Source: Prochlorococcus sp. W8
GTDB taxonomy: Bacteria; Cyanobacteriota; Cyanobacteriia; PCC-6307; Cyanobiaceae
DNA: 64,000 nt
Direction: 5' to 3'
Assembly (NCBI GenBank): GCA_000291825.1
Contig: ALPF01000033.1
Location: 27,652 to 91,651 of the forward strand
Under the pieces are notes generated by a model. The model did not search any database. It was given only the letters and a program-made list of their open reading frames with translations, and had not been told where the DNA came from. Below, piece after piece: positions 38,143 through 48,016 of this stretch. Every line of letters starts with the position of its first letter. Within the stretch, counting starts at the first letter, position 1. Made by a program: the position numbers and the translations under genes.

Positions 38143-38496
38143 ATGCTTGTAGGAAAAGAACTCCTTGAAAAATCAAAATTATTAAGTAAAAAATCTGAGG
38201 ATGAAATAGCTAGAGGATGTGGTTATGTTGGTCCTAGCGGAAGGGTATTAAGAAAAAGTTTTTATAGAGCATTAATCAAAGCCAAAGGATATAAATTGGG
38301 AAATAGCGGACCTGGTAGAGCTGGCAATAGATCAGTAAGAGGAAGGCAAGCTGTTTTTAAAACAAAAGTTCATGGTAATGGAAATCTCTTAATTGGTCAC
38401 ACCTACACAAAAAAGCTAGGCTTAACTCCTGGACAAGAATTTAAAATTGATATCAAAAAAGATTCAAAAACTATTTTTCTAATTCCGATAAAGTAA
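38143..38496 (+). CDS. cyAbrB-family transcriptional regulator
   Basis: The 117-residue product matches the cyanobacterial AbrB-like group: MLVGKELLEKSKLLSKKSED at the N-terminus, ARGCGYVGPSGRVLRKSFYR and a C-terminal swapped-hairpin DNA-binding-type segment (GNLLIGHTYTKKLGLTPGQE). Unlike Bacillus AbrB, the AbrB-like fold is at the C-terminus. In cyanobacteria such proteins regulate carbon and nitrogen genes; targets here are unknown. It follows ctaE by 91 bp and converges on ribE. Confidence 0.85.
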   Translation: MLVGKELLEKSKLLSKKSEDEIARGCGYVGPSGRVLRKSFYRALIKAKGYKLGNSGPGRAGNRSVRGRQAVFKTKVHGNGNLLIGHTYTKKLGLTPGQEFKIDIKKDSKTIFLIPIK

Positions 38497-38499
38497 ATA

Positions 38500-39153
38500 T
38501 TAATTCCAACCATTATCTTTCAACCACTTTGAATTAATCATTTCAGATGATTGAGATATTCTATTTTCTCCAGATAATAAAAGTCTCTCAACATATTTTA
38601 TCAATGTATCAGCTTCAAGATTTACTTTTTGGCCTACACTAAGAAACTTTAAATTAGTATTTTCCCAAGTATGAGGAATAATTGCTATGGAAAAAATCTC
38701 ACCATTATTATTTTGATCAGCAATAGTAAGACTAATCCCATTTACACAAATACTTCCTTTTAAAGAAACATATTTAGAAAAATATGCATCCTCCCACTTA
38801 ATAGACAATATCCAAGATTTTTCCAATTTATCTATTTTTACAATTTCCCCTAAACCATCTACATGTCCACTTACAATATGTCCTCCTAAGCGGTCTGATA
38901 TTCTTAGTGCTGGCTCAATATTTACTATTCCATCAAAATTAGATTTATTTCCTAATGTAGTTTTTTCCAATGTTTCTTCACTTACATCAACTGTAAAAGT
39001 ATGATCGAATATTTCTTTAGCTGTGAGACAAATTCCATCAACAGCAATGCTATCTCCAATGTTGATATCAAAGTAATTATCAAGAATTTCTATACACAAT
39101 TGATTATTATTTTTTCTTAATTTACCAATTGCCTTAACTATACCTGTAAACAT
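38500..39153 (-). CDS. ribE: riboflavin synthase alpha subunit
   Basis: Dismutates two 6,7-dimethyl-8-ribityllumazines to riboflavin. The 217-residue product consists of two lumazine-binding repeats: MFTGIVKAIGKL with GDSIAVDGICLTAKEI (first) and GGHIVSGHVDGLGEI with GSICVNGISLTIADQ (second), and IPHTWENTNL before the C-terminal helix. All features are normal. It is divergent from the aldo/keto reductase gene. Confidence 0.95.
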   Translation of the reverse strand: MFTGIVKAIGKLRKNNNQLCIEILDNYFDINIGDSIAVDGICLTAKEIFDHTFTVDVSEETLEKTTLGNKSNFDGIVNIEPALRISDRLGGHIVSGHVDGLGEIVKIDKLEKSWILSIKWEDAYFSKYVSLKGSICVNGISLTIADQNNNGEIFSIAIIPHTWENTNLKFLSVGQKVNLEADTLIKYVERLLLSGENRISQSSEMINSKWLKDNGWN

Positions 39154-39246
39154 AAATTAGAAAAATTAAAATATTCTTATTTACTTTAAATCATAAACCA
39201 CTATAAATAGATTAAGACATATTCAAAATTCTTAATTGCTACAGAA

Positions 39247-40389
39247 GTGATTGTTAATTCACAAAAAAGGCTTTATGGGGTAAGAACTAAAGTTAGTTCA
39301 TTTACTCTTGGAACAATGAGGGCAGTAGATAATACTACCAAAATGTATCAGGTCATCAAACATGCCTATTTTGCAGGTATTAATCACATAGAGACTGCGC
39401 AATCTTATGGGAGAGCAGAATTCTATATTGGGAAAGCACTTGAACAGCTCCAAAATGTAAATAATATTCATAAAAAAAATTGGGTTATCACTTCAAAAGT
39501 TTTACCAAAAGGAGATTTTAATAATCTTAAAAAAAATTTTTATCAGTCTTTAAGCGATTTAAATTTAAAAAAAATTCATAATTTAGCTATCCATGGAATA
39601 AATTTAAACGAACATCTTGATTGGGTCATGAGTGGTGAGGGCAAGAAATTTATTGATTGGGCTAAAGAGATGGGATTAGTTGATCAAATAGGATTTAGCT
39701 CTCATGGGAGATTTAAATTAATAGATGATGCCATCGAATCAAATTTATTTAATTTTTGTAATCTTCATTTACATTTATTAGATAAATCAAAATTACCTTT
39801 AGCTCAAAAAGCATTAAAAAAAAATATGGGTGTTTTAGCAATTTCTCCAGCAGATAAAGGAGGAAAACTTTATCTACCCAGTCAAATACTACTTGAGGCA
39901 TCAAAACCATACCAACCGCTAGAAATAGCATATAGATTTCTTTTCTCAGAAGGAATTACCACTCTTTCTTTAGGAGCTAATAAACCAGAGGATTTTGAAT
40001 TGGCGACAAAGCTAGCTAATGCAACTCATAAACTCACAAAAGAAGAAATGAATATTATAGATAATATTGAGGATCTTGCTACTTCAAGATTGGGTGATAC
40101 TAAATGTGAGCAATGTAGAGCATGTCTACCATGCCCAAATGATGTCCCTATTCCTGAAATATTAAGATTAAGGAATATATATATTGGAAATGGGCAAACC
40201 GAATTTGCTAAAGAAAGATACAATTTAATAGGTCGTGCTGGACACTGGTGGGAACAAAGAAATGCTAATTCTTGTGCTAGCTGTAATATTTGTATTTCAA
40301 AATGCCCACATGAATTAGATATCCCTAACTTATTAAAAGAGACTCATGAGCTATTAATTGAGAAGCCTAGAAAAAGATTATGGGTTTAA
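39247..40389 (+). CDS. aldo/keto reductase with C-terminal 4Fe-4S ferredoxin domain
   Basis: A 380-residue two-domain oxidoreductase. Residues 1-270 form an aldo/keto-reductase TIM barrel (LGTMRAVDNTTKMYQVIKHA, ETAQSYGRAEFYIGKAL). The C-terminus carries two cysteine clusters, CEQCRACLPCPNDVPIP and CASCNICISKCPHELDIP, typical of [4Fe-4S] centres. Substrate unknown; electrons likely pass between NADPH chemistry and an iron-sulfur partner. It starts with GTG. Its 3' end overlaps the solute-binding protein gene by 12 bp. Confidence 0.9.
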   Translation: MIVNSQKRLYGVRTKVSSFTLGTMRAVDNTTKMYQVIKHAYFAGINHIETAQSYGRAEFYIGKALEQLQNVNNIHKKNWVITSKVLPKGDFNNLKKNFYQSLSDLNLKKIHNLAIHGINLNEHLDWVMSGEGKKFIDWAKEMGLVDQIGFSSHGRFKLIDDAIESNLFNFCNLHLHLLDKSKLPLAQKALKKNMGVLAISPADKGGKLYLPSQILLEASKPYQPLEIAYRFLFSEGITTLSLGANKPEDFELATKLANATHKLTKEEMNIIDNIEDLATSRLGDTKCEQCRACLPCPNDVPIPEILRLRNIYIGNGQTEFAKERYNLIGRAGHWWEQRNANSCASCNICISKCPHELDIPNLLKETHELLIEKPRKRLWV

Positions 40390-41385
40390 TAACTTATTCC
40401 CTAAACTTTCTAATTCTTTTTTTTCTTTAGAATTTAAAGGGGAAAATGACCAACTATTATCCCAACATTTTTTAGAGGGCTGAAGATTCAGCCTAGAAAA
40501 TTCTTTCACATTATCGCTATATAGTTGATTCATAGCAACAGTTTTAAAAGGTAAATACCAACCAGCCTTAACCAATATATTTGCTGTTTTAGGCTCCGAT
40601 AATAAATCAATCCAGTTATTAAACTCTTCAAGATTCAAAGAAGATTTAATCATTGCAAAATTCCATAACAACGGAACTCCATCATGTGGAAAAAGGATAG
40701 AAAGTCTAGAATCAATTTTTAAATATTTTTGGGATAAGCTAAGAGGAGTTATTGCGATAGCTGCATCAGTATTAACTAGCAAATCTAAAGAATTTTTATC
40801 ATCATAAATAAATTCTTGATTTACGATATTTTGTAATAGATCTTTATTTTTAATCCTTTGCATTATTGAAAGGACAACTCTCGCGCTCTTAGGGAAAATT
40901 ATTTTCCCTTTGAAAACTTTTGAGAATAGAAAATCCCAGGAATCATTATTATCAATTCTAAAGTTTTTATTATTTTTAATAATTACTGCATAAGGATTGA
41001 TGCCTATGGGCATTAATTTACCCCGCTCAGATTTATCATAATTATTAAGGTAAGTTTTTGATCTATCGTCTAACTTGGAAAGTAAAGAAGGGTTGATATT
41101 TTCAAAATCATCGAAATTTATTTTGTTCAACCAACCATCAGTAATAAGTAATAAATCTATTTTTTTTAGATCTTCAAGATTACTCTTTTTATAAAAATTA
41201 TTTAGGTTGATAGCCTTTTGATGCCAAAGATTTGGAATTAAATCTAAAAACTGCAGAGGATAAAATTGTTTTTGAAAAGCGATATTAACCTTTTCAGAAA
41301 AATTCCGACAGGAACTTAAAAGAAATAAAAAGGATAATTTTGCAACATCAATAAATTTTCTCCTTGATAAGAATTTATTAATCAT
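40378..41385 (-). CDS. extracellular solute-binding lipoprotein (polyamine-binding-like)
   Basis: The N-terminus MINKFLSRRKFIDVAKLSFL has a twin-arginine-like SRRKF followed by a hydrophobic stretch and a lipobox (LLSSC), indicating a secreted, membrane-anchored protein. The body resembles periplasmic binding proteins of the spermidine/putrescine type (GINPYAVIIKNN, WDFLFSKVFKGKIIFPKSAR, AIAITPLSLSQKYL, PHDGVPLLWNFAMIKSS). The frame is open upstream to 41415, but the ATG at 41385, overlapping the end of the UPF0284 gene by 8 bases, fits a signal peptide best. No permease or ATPase gene adjoins it. Confidence 0.75.
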   Translation of the reverse strand: MINKFLSRRKFIDVAKLSFLFLLSSCRNFSEKVNIAFQKQFYPLQFLDLIPNLWHQKAINLNNFYKKSNLEDLKKIDLLLITDGWLNKINFDDFENINPSLLSKLDDRSKTYLNNYDKSERGKLMPIGINPYAVIIKNNKNFRIDNNDSWDFLFSKVFKGKIIFPKSARVVLSIMQRIKNKDLLQNIVNQEFIYDDKNSLDLLVNTDAAIAITPLSLSQKYLKIDSRLSILFPHDGVPLLWNFAMIKSSLNLEEFNNWIDLLSEPKTANILVKAGWYLPFKTVAMNQLYSDNVKEFSRLNLQPSKKCWDNSWSFSPLNSKEKKELESLGNKLLNP

Positions 41386-42541
41386 TTTTTTCATCATATT
41401 TAGAAATTTGACCAAACTTCTTCATCCTCAAAAGGGAATGTTCGCATTTTGAAACTATTTCTTCATATTTAAAACCTTTTAAATAAGCCAACAATGACAA
41501 CGCACCAGCTCCTACTCCTTCTTTTACATAACCAATCTCATAATCTTTCAGTTCTTTTAACTTTGAAGAATTAAAATTTAAACAGCTTGCAAAACCATAT
41601 AAATTTACTTTATGTCTTTTAGCAACTAAGTCTAATAATTTATGCAATGCATTATCATGCACTAACCAACTAGTTGTAATAATAAAAGTCTGATCTACAA
41701 AATTTTGTTTGTCTTTAAACTCTAAGTACTCTAAAGCCAGCAACAAAATAGTTATCATTTGACTTCCTCCAGCAAGTATAACTGTTTTATTTTTTTTTCT
41801 AGCGCCTAATAATAAGCCCATAGAAAATGCTTGAAATGGATCTCCTAATGCAGCGATAACATCAATTGAATTAAAATTATCTTTTAAATTTGAATTAAGT
41901 ATCCCCTTAGAGATAATTTCCTTTTTTAATTTTCTTGGAGGCTTTAACAAACTACTGCCTACTAAATTAGAAACATTTAATCCAAAAGCCTCCATAATTG
42001 CCTGTGCGGTAGTGGTTCCTCCTGGAACTGATTCAGAAATAAAGATTGGTTTATCTAAGTTCTTTGCTATTTCAAAACCTTTCTCAAAAAGATTCCTAAC
42101 TCTTTTTTTTGACATCGCTTTTCCCGAAGAGAGGCAATTTGCAGGTTTTATCAAATAATTATCTATGCTTAAATATCTAAAATAAGGTTTCTGGTAAACA
42201 CCAAGTGGTGCTATCTCAAAATTTGTTTTTAGTAAGACGGAACACACATTACTAATAAGTGCTGGAGTAACGCCAGCTTTTAGCGAGGGTAATTTATACT
42301 TATGATTTTTATTTGGGCCATGAATCAGAAATTCTGCATCCGCTAAAGGTGTAATTTTTCTTGATTCTGAATCAATCCCTGCAGATGATATTCCTTCTAC
42401 TTGTGATGTATCAGTACCAGCAATTATTAAAAAAAATTTATATTGATTTATTTGATCCTTTATTAGATTTATCTTTCTAATAATTTTATTTATATCTAAT
42501 TTGCTTCCAAAATATTTTATTTTTAAATCTAATTCGTCCAT
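41378..42541 (-). CDS. UPF0284 protein (CobT-related, TIGR00303 family)
   Basis: The 387-residue protein matches the UPF0284 group, a relative of nicotinate-nucleotide:dimethylbenzimidazole phosphoribosyltransferase. Visible features are FLIIAGTDTSQVEGISSAGI, PLADAEFLIHGPNKN, KAGVTPALISN, FISESVPGGTTTAQAIMEAF and ALGDPFQAFSMGLLLGARKK. Prochlorococcus lacks the classical lower ligand and makes pseudocobalamin, so a role in activating the nucleotide loop base is plausible but inferred. It is translationally coupled to the lipoprotein gene downstream. Confidence 0.85.
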   Translation of the reverse strand: MDELDLKIKYFGSKLDINKIIRKINLIKDQINQYKFFLIIAGTDTSQVEGISSAGIDSESRKITPLADAEFLIHGPNKNHKYKLPSLKAGVTPALISNVCSVLLKTNFEIAPLGVYQKPYFRYLSIDNYLIKPANCLSSGKAMSKKRVRNLFEKGFEIAKNLDKPIFISESVPGGTTTAQAIMEAFGLNVSNLVGSSLLKPPRKLKKEIISKGILNSNLKDNFNSIDVIAALGDPFQAFSMGLLLGARKKNKTVILAGGSQMITILLLALEYLEFKDKQNFVDQTFIITTSWLVHDNALHKLLDLVAKRHKVNLYGFASCLNFNSSKLKELKDYEIGYVKEGVGAGALSLLAYLKGFKYEEIVSKCEHSLLRMKKFGQISKYDEKND

Positions 42542-42553
42542 ATTTTTAAATTT

Positions 42554-43192
42554 TTAAAGATTTAAATCTACAAATCCGCTCATAACTTCAGGAGGTTCGG
42601 GTATTTTAGATTTAAGTTTAGGAAAAACGGCATAAGCAATAATATGAATAGTTAGAACATATATTATCTCTTGAAATATTATTAATAAAATCGCAACTAC
42701 TTGTACAGTTTTTAGAGAAGGTGAAGATGCAATATTCAATAATAAGCAAATCTTTTCTATTAGAGAGTAACTTGCCCTAGTTATTACAACCCAAAGATTT
42801 TCTCCTACCAAAGTTGACAGAGCTAATACTCTAATTAAAAATCCAAAGGTACCAATTATTATTCCAAAAAGCCAACTAAACCACCAATTTTTAGATTTAA
42901 ACCATGACCAACCTAGCCAAAAAGATAAAAGACCATATGGGAATAAGAATAATGGTCCCCTAATTGGACCCATAAGAATTATTAATAGAAAAAACTGAAC
43001 AATTACCCCATCTAAAGCCACTCTTGTACCTCTTCTTAAGTGAAGAAGTGCTATGGGTAGTGGCAGAGCAAGTCTAAACAAAGCTCCTCCAATAGGAAGG
43101 TAGTAAAGGGCAATCCATAATAGTGCTGCTAAAGAAGCCATGTAAGATGGCTCGATAATATTTAAAGCTTTTGATTTATTTATTATTTTCAT
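42554..43192 (-). CDS. DUF2232-like membrane protein
   Basis: A 212-residue protein with about six hydrophobic helices. It includes PSYMASLAALLWIALYYLPI, ALPLPIALLHLRRGTRVALD and GPLFLFPYGLLSFWLGWSWF, resembling the DUF2232/YybS-like family of membrane proteins sometimes linked to transporter S-components. It starts 12 bp upstream of the UPF0284 gene and is likely in the same transcript. Function unknown; if it were a substrate-specific component, the ATPase would be encoded elsewhere. Confidence 0.75.
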   Translation of the reverse strand: MKIINKSKALNIIEPSYMASLAALLWIALYYLPIGGALFRLALPLPIALLHLRRGTRVALDGVIVQFFLLIILMGPIRGPLFLFPYGLLSFWLGWSWFKSKNWWFSWLFGIIIGTFGFLIRVLALSTLVGENLWVVITRASYSLIEKICLLLNIASSPSLKTVQVVAILLIIFQEIIYVLTIHIIAYAVFPKLKSKIPEPPEVMSGFVDLNL

Positions 43193-43215
43193 GTCACTTT
43201 AGGTTATATTCCATT

Positions 43216-43716
43216 TTAATTTTTTAAATCATTTTCTAGAATACGTTCAATTTTTTCTATTTCAAAAATTATATTTGCATTTTTAAGAACATTTGAAAAC
43301 TTTCGTGAAGGATCTGTTGGATCAACTCCTTTTAAAATAATGACTACCCTATATGATTGAGGCTCGTAATTAGGTTTAATCTTTTTATTCTGTTCTTTAA
43401 TAATATTTTGTTTGATAACTTTTTTTTGCTTGTTATTAATTTCATCAGATTTTATATTTTGTTTTTTTTGAATATTAATTTTATTAGTTGCCTTTTGGAA
43501 ATCCTTATTATTTTTACTAATTTCAGGTTTATTAGAATCTTTGAAGTTCTTTTTATTTATTAGAACTTTTTGACTTTTAACATTATTTTCAATACTTTTC
43601 AATTCATCTGCTTCTATATTCCTGAAACTTAATTCAAGAAAATTTCCAACTCTTCCTCCAGAGCATGACTGAAGTAGAAAAAAAACCAAAAAATAATTAA
43701 AAAATTTAAAAATCAC
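43216..43716 (-). CDS. putative lipoprotein, Lys/Asn-rich (166 aa)
   Basis: The N-terminus MIFKFFNYFLVFFLLQSCSG is a lipoprotein signal with Cys 18 as the likely lipidation site. A low-complexity Lys/Asn/Ile-rich region follows (about residues 45-115, e.g. KATNKINIQKKQNIKSDEIN), then a more ordered C-terminus YRVVIILKGVDPTDPSRKFS that looks like the conserved part. It lies between topA and the DUF2232 gene. Function unknown. Confidence 0.65.
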   Translation of the reverse strand: MIFKFFNYFLVFFLLQSCSGGRVGNFLELSFRNIEADELKSIENNVKSQKVLINKKNFKDSNKPEISKNNKDFQKATNKINIQKKQNIKSDEINNKQKKVIKQNIIKEQNKKIKPNYEPQSYRVVIILKGVDPTDPSRKFSNVLKNANIIFEIEKIERILENDLKN

Positions 43717-43733
43717 AGTTTAAATATAAATTA

Positions 43734-46316
43734 TTATTTTTTTCTTTTCGAAATTTTTTTTCTGGAAATAGGTTTTTTATCTTTTAATTTTTCATTAAGC
43801 AAATTTAAAACTTCACTAATAGATAATTTTTCTAAATCTGTATCTTTTGGTAAAGAGACATTTACTTTTCCATATTTTGCATACATTCCATATGGACCGT
43901 TAAAAATTTGTATTTTATCCTTAGATCCATCTGGTTTACCTAAATCCTTTAAAACTTCTCTACCTCCTCTTCCTAATTTTGGCAGCGAAAGAATCTCCAA
44001 AGCTCTTTTTAAATCAACAGTAAACACATTATCCTCTTTTTTCAGAGATCTATTCTCAGAATCATTTTCATTTTTAATCCATCTTACATAGGGACCAAAT
44101 CTTCCCCTATCAGCCTCTAAAATTCCCCCTTCAGGATGTTCACCAAGTAATCTAGGTAAACTTAGTAATTCTAATGCCTGCTCAAGAGTTAGATCATCTG
44201 TTTTTAGTTCCTTAGGAAGTGATGCTCTTCTGGGTTTTTTTTCATTATTTTCATTATTACCTAATTGAACATAAGGACCATAAGGTCCAAATCTTAAAAA
44301 TACTTTTTCCCCACTTTTAGGATCTTGCCCTAAATCTGAAGGACCACTTAAAATTTGATCAACTTTCTTTTGATCAAGATCTCCAGGAGTAATATCCATA
44401 GGCAAATTTCCTTTGGCTTGAATTTCATTACCAGAATCATCTAGTTTTGTTCCTTCTAACCAAGGACCATTTGAACCAATACGAACTACACAAGGCAAAT
44501 CATCGAAATCAACTTGCCGATATGCTTTACCATCAATGTTACCCTCAGTCTTTTGTACTTTTACTTCTAAACCATTTTTACCTTTATAAAAGGTTTCTAA
44601 GTATGGAAGCCATTCTAAATTACCAGATGAGATTTCATCCAATGATGATTCCATTTTGGCAGTAAAGGTTGTATCAACTAATTCAGGAAAATGCTCTTCA
44701 AGTAAAGCCGTGACTGCAAACGCAGTAAAAGTCGGGGCAAGTGAATTCGACGATATTTGAGCATAACCACGATCCACTATTGTTCCTATTATGCTTGCAT
44801 ACGTAGAGGGTCTTCCGATCCCCTCTTTTTCTAAAATTTTTACTAATGCTGCTTCTGTGTATCGTGATGGAGGTTTTGTTTCATGTGGAACAATTTCATT
44901 TTTTACGATACAAAGTCTTGAACCAACTAATAAATTAGGCAAAATCACTTCTTGTTGTTCAATTGCGGCAGTAGGATCATCACTACCTTCAACATAAGCT
45001 CTAAAGAATCCAGCAAAATCAATTGTTTTACCACTAGATTTGAAGATTGCCTCTCCCACAGAGATCTCTGTATTCAGCATTGTTAGTTTTGCATCAGCCA
45101 TTTGACTTGCTACAGTTCTTTTCCATATGAGTTCATACAAGGCAAGATCTCTACCAACTAATTCAGTTTCAGCTGGAGTTTTAAATTGCTCCCCTGCTGG
45201 CCTTATCGCTTCATGAGCTTCTTGAGCATTAATTGCATTTGCATTATATTGACGGGGTTTTTCAGAAAGATATTGACTTCCATATTTTTTTAAAACGCAT
45301 TGTCTAGAGGCATCTATAGCCTGCTGAGATAAATGCACTGAATCTGTTCTCATATAAGTTATGTAGCCTCTCTCATATAAGCCTTGGGCACATCTCATTG
45401 TTTCTCTAGCGGATAATCTCAATTTTCTATTTGATTCCTGCTGCAATGTACTGGTAGTGAAAGGCGGCACAGGTCTCCTCGTTGTTGGCTTTTTCTCAAT
45501 TTTATTTACCTCCCATTTCTCTTTTTTGAGAATATTTAATAAGTTTAAGGCTTGCTTTTCATCTAATATCAACGATTTGTTTCCTTCTTTTAGGAAGCCA
45601 GTCTTCTCATCAAAATCATTACTATTAGCTACTTTCTTACCATTTACACTAAATAATTTTGATTCAAAATTTATTTCGTCTTTTGATAATAAAGCTTTTA
45701 AATCCCAATAAGAAGCCTTTTTAAAAGACCTTCTCTCTCTCTCTCTTTTGACTAATAATCTTACTGAAACAGATTGAACTCGTCCAGCTGATAATCTGGG
45801 AGCAACTTTTTTCCATAAAAGAGGGGAAAGTTCATAACCGAAAAGTCTATCAAGTATTCTTCTTGTTTCTTGCGCTTGAACTAATTCCATATCAATTTCA
45901 CGTGTTTCCCCAAGAGCCTTATTGATTGCCTTCTTAGTTATCTCATGAAAAACCATTCTTCGAGTTGGGATTTTAGGCTTTAAAAGTTGCATTAGATGCC
46001 AACTAATACTTTCCCCCTCTCTATCTTCATCAGTTGCAAGTAAAAGTTGGGTAGCCCCTTTTAATGCATCTTTTAAATTTTTTACTACTTTTTTCTTCTC
46101 TTTAGGAACAACATAAAGGGGTTCAAAATCTTCAGTTGTATTAACACCTATTCTTGACCACTTTTCTTTCTTCATAGCTGCTGGTATTTCGCCAGCTCCT
46201 TTAGGCAAATCTCTTACATGACCCATTGAAGCAAGTACTTCAAAGTTAGAAGGCAAAAACTGTCTAATAGTTCTTGCTTTAGTTGGACTTTCAACGATAA
46301 CTAGTGTGTGTTCCAA
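43734..46316 (-). CDS. topA: DNA topoisomerase I
   Basis: Relaxes negative supercoils. The 860-residue product has the TOPRIM domain (TLVIVESPTKARTIRQFLPS; TDEDREGESISWHL with the DxD metal site), and the catalytic region YITYMRTDSVHLS whose Tyr forms the DNA link. It also has GIGRPSTYASIIGTI, and C-terminal TopoI-repeat domains that replace zinc fingers, as in cyanobacteria (GPYGPYVQLG, GRFGPYVRW, GPYGMYAKYG), ending in a Lys/Arg tail. It is divergent from ndhB. Confidence 0.97.
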   Translation of the reverse strand: MEHTLVIVESPTKARTIRQFLPSNFEVLASMGHVRDLPKGAGEIPAAMKKEKWSRIGVNTTEDFEPLYVVPKEKKKVVKNLKDALKGATQLLLATDEDREGESISWHLMQLLKPKIPTRRMVFHEITKKAINKALGETREIDMELVQAQETRRILDRLFGYELSPLLWKKVAPRLSAGRVQSVSVRLLVKRERERRSFKKASYWDLKALLSKDEINFESKLFSVNGKKVANSNDFDEKTGFLKEGNKSLILDEKQALNLLNILKKEKWEVNKIEKKPTTRRPVPPFTTSTLQQESNRKLRLSARETMRCAQGLYERGYITYMRTDSVHLSQQAIDASRQCVLKKYGSQYLSEKPRQYNANAINAQEAHEAIRPAGEQFKTPAETELVGRDLALYELIWKRTVASQMADAKLTMLNTEISVGEAIFKSSGKTIDFAGFFRAYVEGSDDPTAAIEQQEVILPNLLVGSRLCIVKNEIVPHETKPPSRYTEAALVKILEKEGIGRPSTYASIIGTIVDRGYAQISSNSLAPTFTAFAVTALLEEHFPELVDTTFTAKMESSLDEISSGNLEWLPYLETFYKGKNGLEVKVQKTEGNIDGKAYRQVDFDDLPCVVRIGSNGPWLEGTKLDDSGNEIQAKGNLPMDITPGDLDQKKVDQILSGPSDLGQDPKSGEKVFLRFGPYGPYVQLGNNENNEKKPRRASLPKELKTDDLTLEQALELLSLPRLLGEHPEGGILEADRGRFGPYVRWIKNENDSENRSLKKEDNVFTVDLKRALEILSLPKLGRGGREVLKDLGKPDGSKDKIQIFNGPYGMYAKYGKVNVSLPKDTDLEKLSISEVLNLLNEKLKDKKPISRKKISKRKK

Positions 46317-46364
46317 GGAAGAATTCGATAAAAATTAGTTTTTTATTCCATTTAGGCATATTAT

Positions 46365-46414
46365 GGTTAATTGAAAATCCTCAAGTATCAATTCTTGAGA
46401 AATTACAATTAACC
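46365..46414. promoter_or_regulatory. nested symmetric inverted repeat between topA and ndhB
   Basis: Outer arms GGTTAATTG (46365-46373) and CAATTAACC (46406-46414) and inner arms CTCAAG (46380-46385) and CTTGAG (46394-46399) are all perfect complements. They are separated by 6-nt spacers on both sides and an 8-nt centre. It sits about 50 bp before the topA start and 67 bp before the ndhB start, suited to a shared operator or cruciform. Confidence 0.6.
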
Positions 46415-46481
46415 CGCCTACAAATTATAATCAAGTTAATATTAACTATTAATCCTAAATTCAAACAAATTTTTTAAATTA

Positions 46482-48011
46482 GTGCCTAACGAAATCCTCA
46501 CATTTAATCTTAATGCTCAGGCAATTATTCCTGAGGCCTTTATTTTGCTTGGAATTGTTGGGACCCTCATAGTTGACCTTGCAGGAGAAAAAACAGCATC
46601 CAAATGGGCTCCGATTATATGTTATGTATCATTAGGTAGTTCCCTTATCGCATTAGCTTTTCAATGGAGTAATCCAGCTGATGTCGCTTTTCTTGGCTCA
46701 TTTATTTCTGACAATTTATCATTAGCATTTAGAGCTATTATTGCGCTATCAACTCTAATATCATTATCTATCAGTTGGCGTTACACAGAACAGAGCGGAA
46801 GTCCCATAGGAGAGTTTGCAGCAATAGTTTTATCAGCGACACTTGGAGCAATGCTTTTGTGTGGATCTACTGACTTAGTAAGTGTATTCATATCTTTAGA
46901 AACATTATCGGTTGCAAGTTATTTACTTTCTGGATATTTAAAAAGAGATCCAAGAAGCTCCGAGGCTGCCTTAAAATATCTCCTTGTTGGATCAGCTGCT
47001 GCTGCCGTCTACCTATATGGATCATCACTTCTTTATGGACTAAGTGGATCAACTAATCTTGAAAATATTGGTATTGAATTAATTAATAAACCCTCCTTCA
47101 TTACTTCTGTAGCGCTTGTTTTTGTATTATCAACAGTAGCTTTTAAAATTGCTGCGGTTCCTTTTCACCAATGGACACCAGACGTATATGAAGGGTCTCC
47201 AACTCCAGTAGTCGCTTTTCTTTCTGTTGGATCTAAGACAGCAGGATTTGCATTTGCAATAAGAATATTAATTACAAGCTTTAGTTCTTTTGATGCTCAA
47301 TGGAAATTGCTTTTTACAATATTAGCCATCCTAAGTATGGTACTTGGAAATGTTGTTGCTTTAGCGCAGACTTCAATGAAAAGAATGTTGGCTTATAGTT
47401 CCATTGGGCAAGCAGGTTTCGTAATGATTGGAATAGTATCGGGCACACAAGATGGTCTTTCTGCAGCAGTTCTTTATCTAGCTGCATACTTATTTATGAA
47501 TCTAGGAGCTTTCTCATGTGTAATTCTTTTCTCTTTAAGAACAGGTTCAGATAAAATAACTGATTATTCAGGTTTATACCAAAAAGATCCCTTGATAACT
47601 TTGGGTTTAAGTATTTGCTTGCTATCTCTTGGAGGATTACCTCCAATGTTAGGTTTCTTTGGGAAAATTTATCTCTTTTTTGCAGGGTGGGCTGATAAAC
47701 AATATCTATTAGTAATAGTAGGTTTAGTAACTTCTGTAATATCCATTTACTACTACATATCTGTAATAAAAATGATGGTAGTAAAAGAACCTCAAGAAGC
47801 ATCAGAAATTGTAAAATCTTATCCTGAAACAAAATGGGATATTATAGGTTTACCTCCGCTAAGAGTTGCATTATATACATGTTTAGCAGTGACAGCTCTT
47901 GGAGGAATTCTCTCAAATCCTCTCTTTAAACTAGCTAATACAGCTGTCTCCGAAACTCCTTTTCTTCATAACAGTTTAGCTACTATTAGTTTCTATTCAT
48001 TAATTAATTAA
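46482..48011 (+). CDS. ndhB: NAD(P)H-quinone oxidoreductase subunit 2 (NdhB)
   Basis: A core proton-pumping membrane subunit of the NDH-1 complex in respiration and cyclic electron flow. The 509-residue product has about 14 helices. It has [20 protein letters not shown] at the N-terminus, [20 protein letters not shown] with the conserved Glu, [20 protein letters not shown] with the discontinuous helix Lys/His region, and [20 protein letters not shown]. It starts with GTG at the normal family N-terminus ([11 protein letters not shown]). An ABC ATPase gene follows after 5 bp. Confidence 0.97.
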   Translation: MPNEILTFNLNAQAIIPEAFILLGIVGTLIVDLAGEKTASKWAPIICYVSLGSSLIALAFQWSNPADVAFLGSFISDNLSLAFRAIIALSTLISLSISWRYTEQSGSPIGEFAAIVLSATLGAMLLCGSTDLVSVFISLETLSVASYLLSGYLKRDPRSSEAALKYLLVGSAAAAVYLYGSSLLYGLSGSTNLENIGIELINKPSFITSVALVFVLSTVAFKIAAVPFHQWTPDVYEGSPTPVVAFLSVGSKTAGFAFAIRILITSFSSFDAQWKLLFTILAILSMVLGNVVALAQTSMKRMLAYSSIGQAGFVMIGIVSGTQDGLSAAVLYLAAYLFMNLGAFSCVILFSLRTGSDKITDYSGLYQKDPLITLGLSICLLSLGGLPPMLGFFGKIYLFFAGWADKQYLLVIVGLVTSVISIYYYISVIKMMVVKEPQEASEIVKSYPETKWDIIGLPPLRVALYTCLAVTALGGILSNPLFKLANTAVSETPFLHNSLATISFYSLIN

Positions 48012-48016
48012 GGGCA

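Noticed and set aside
43357..43563. Plus-strand Phe/Ile/Leu-rich frame
   Set aside because: Shadow of the Lys/Asn-rich lipoprotein gene on the other strand.
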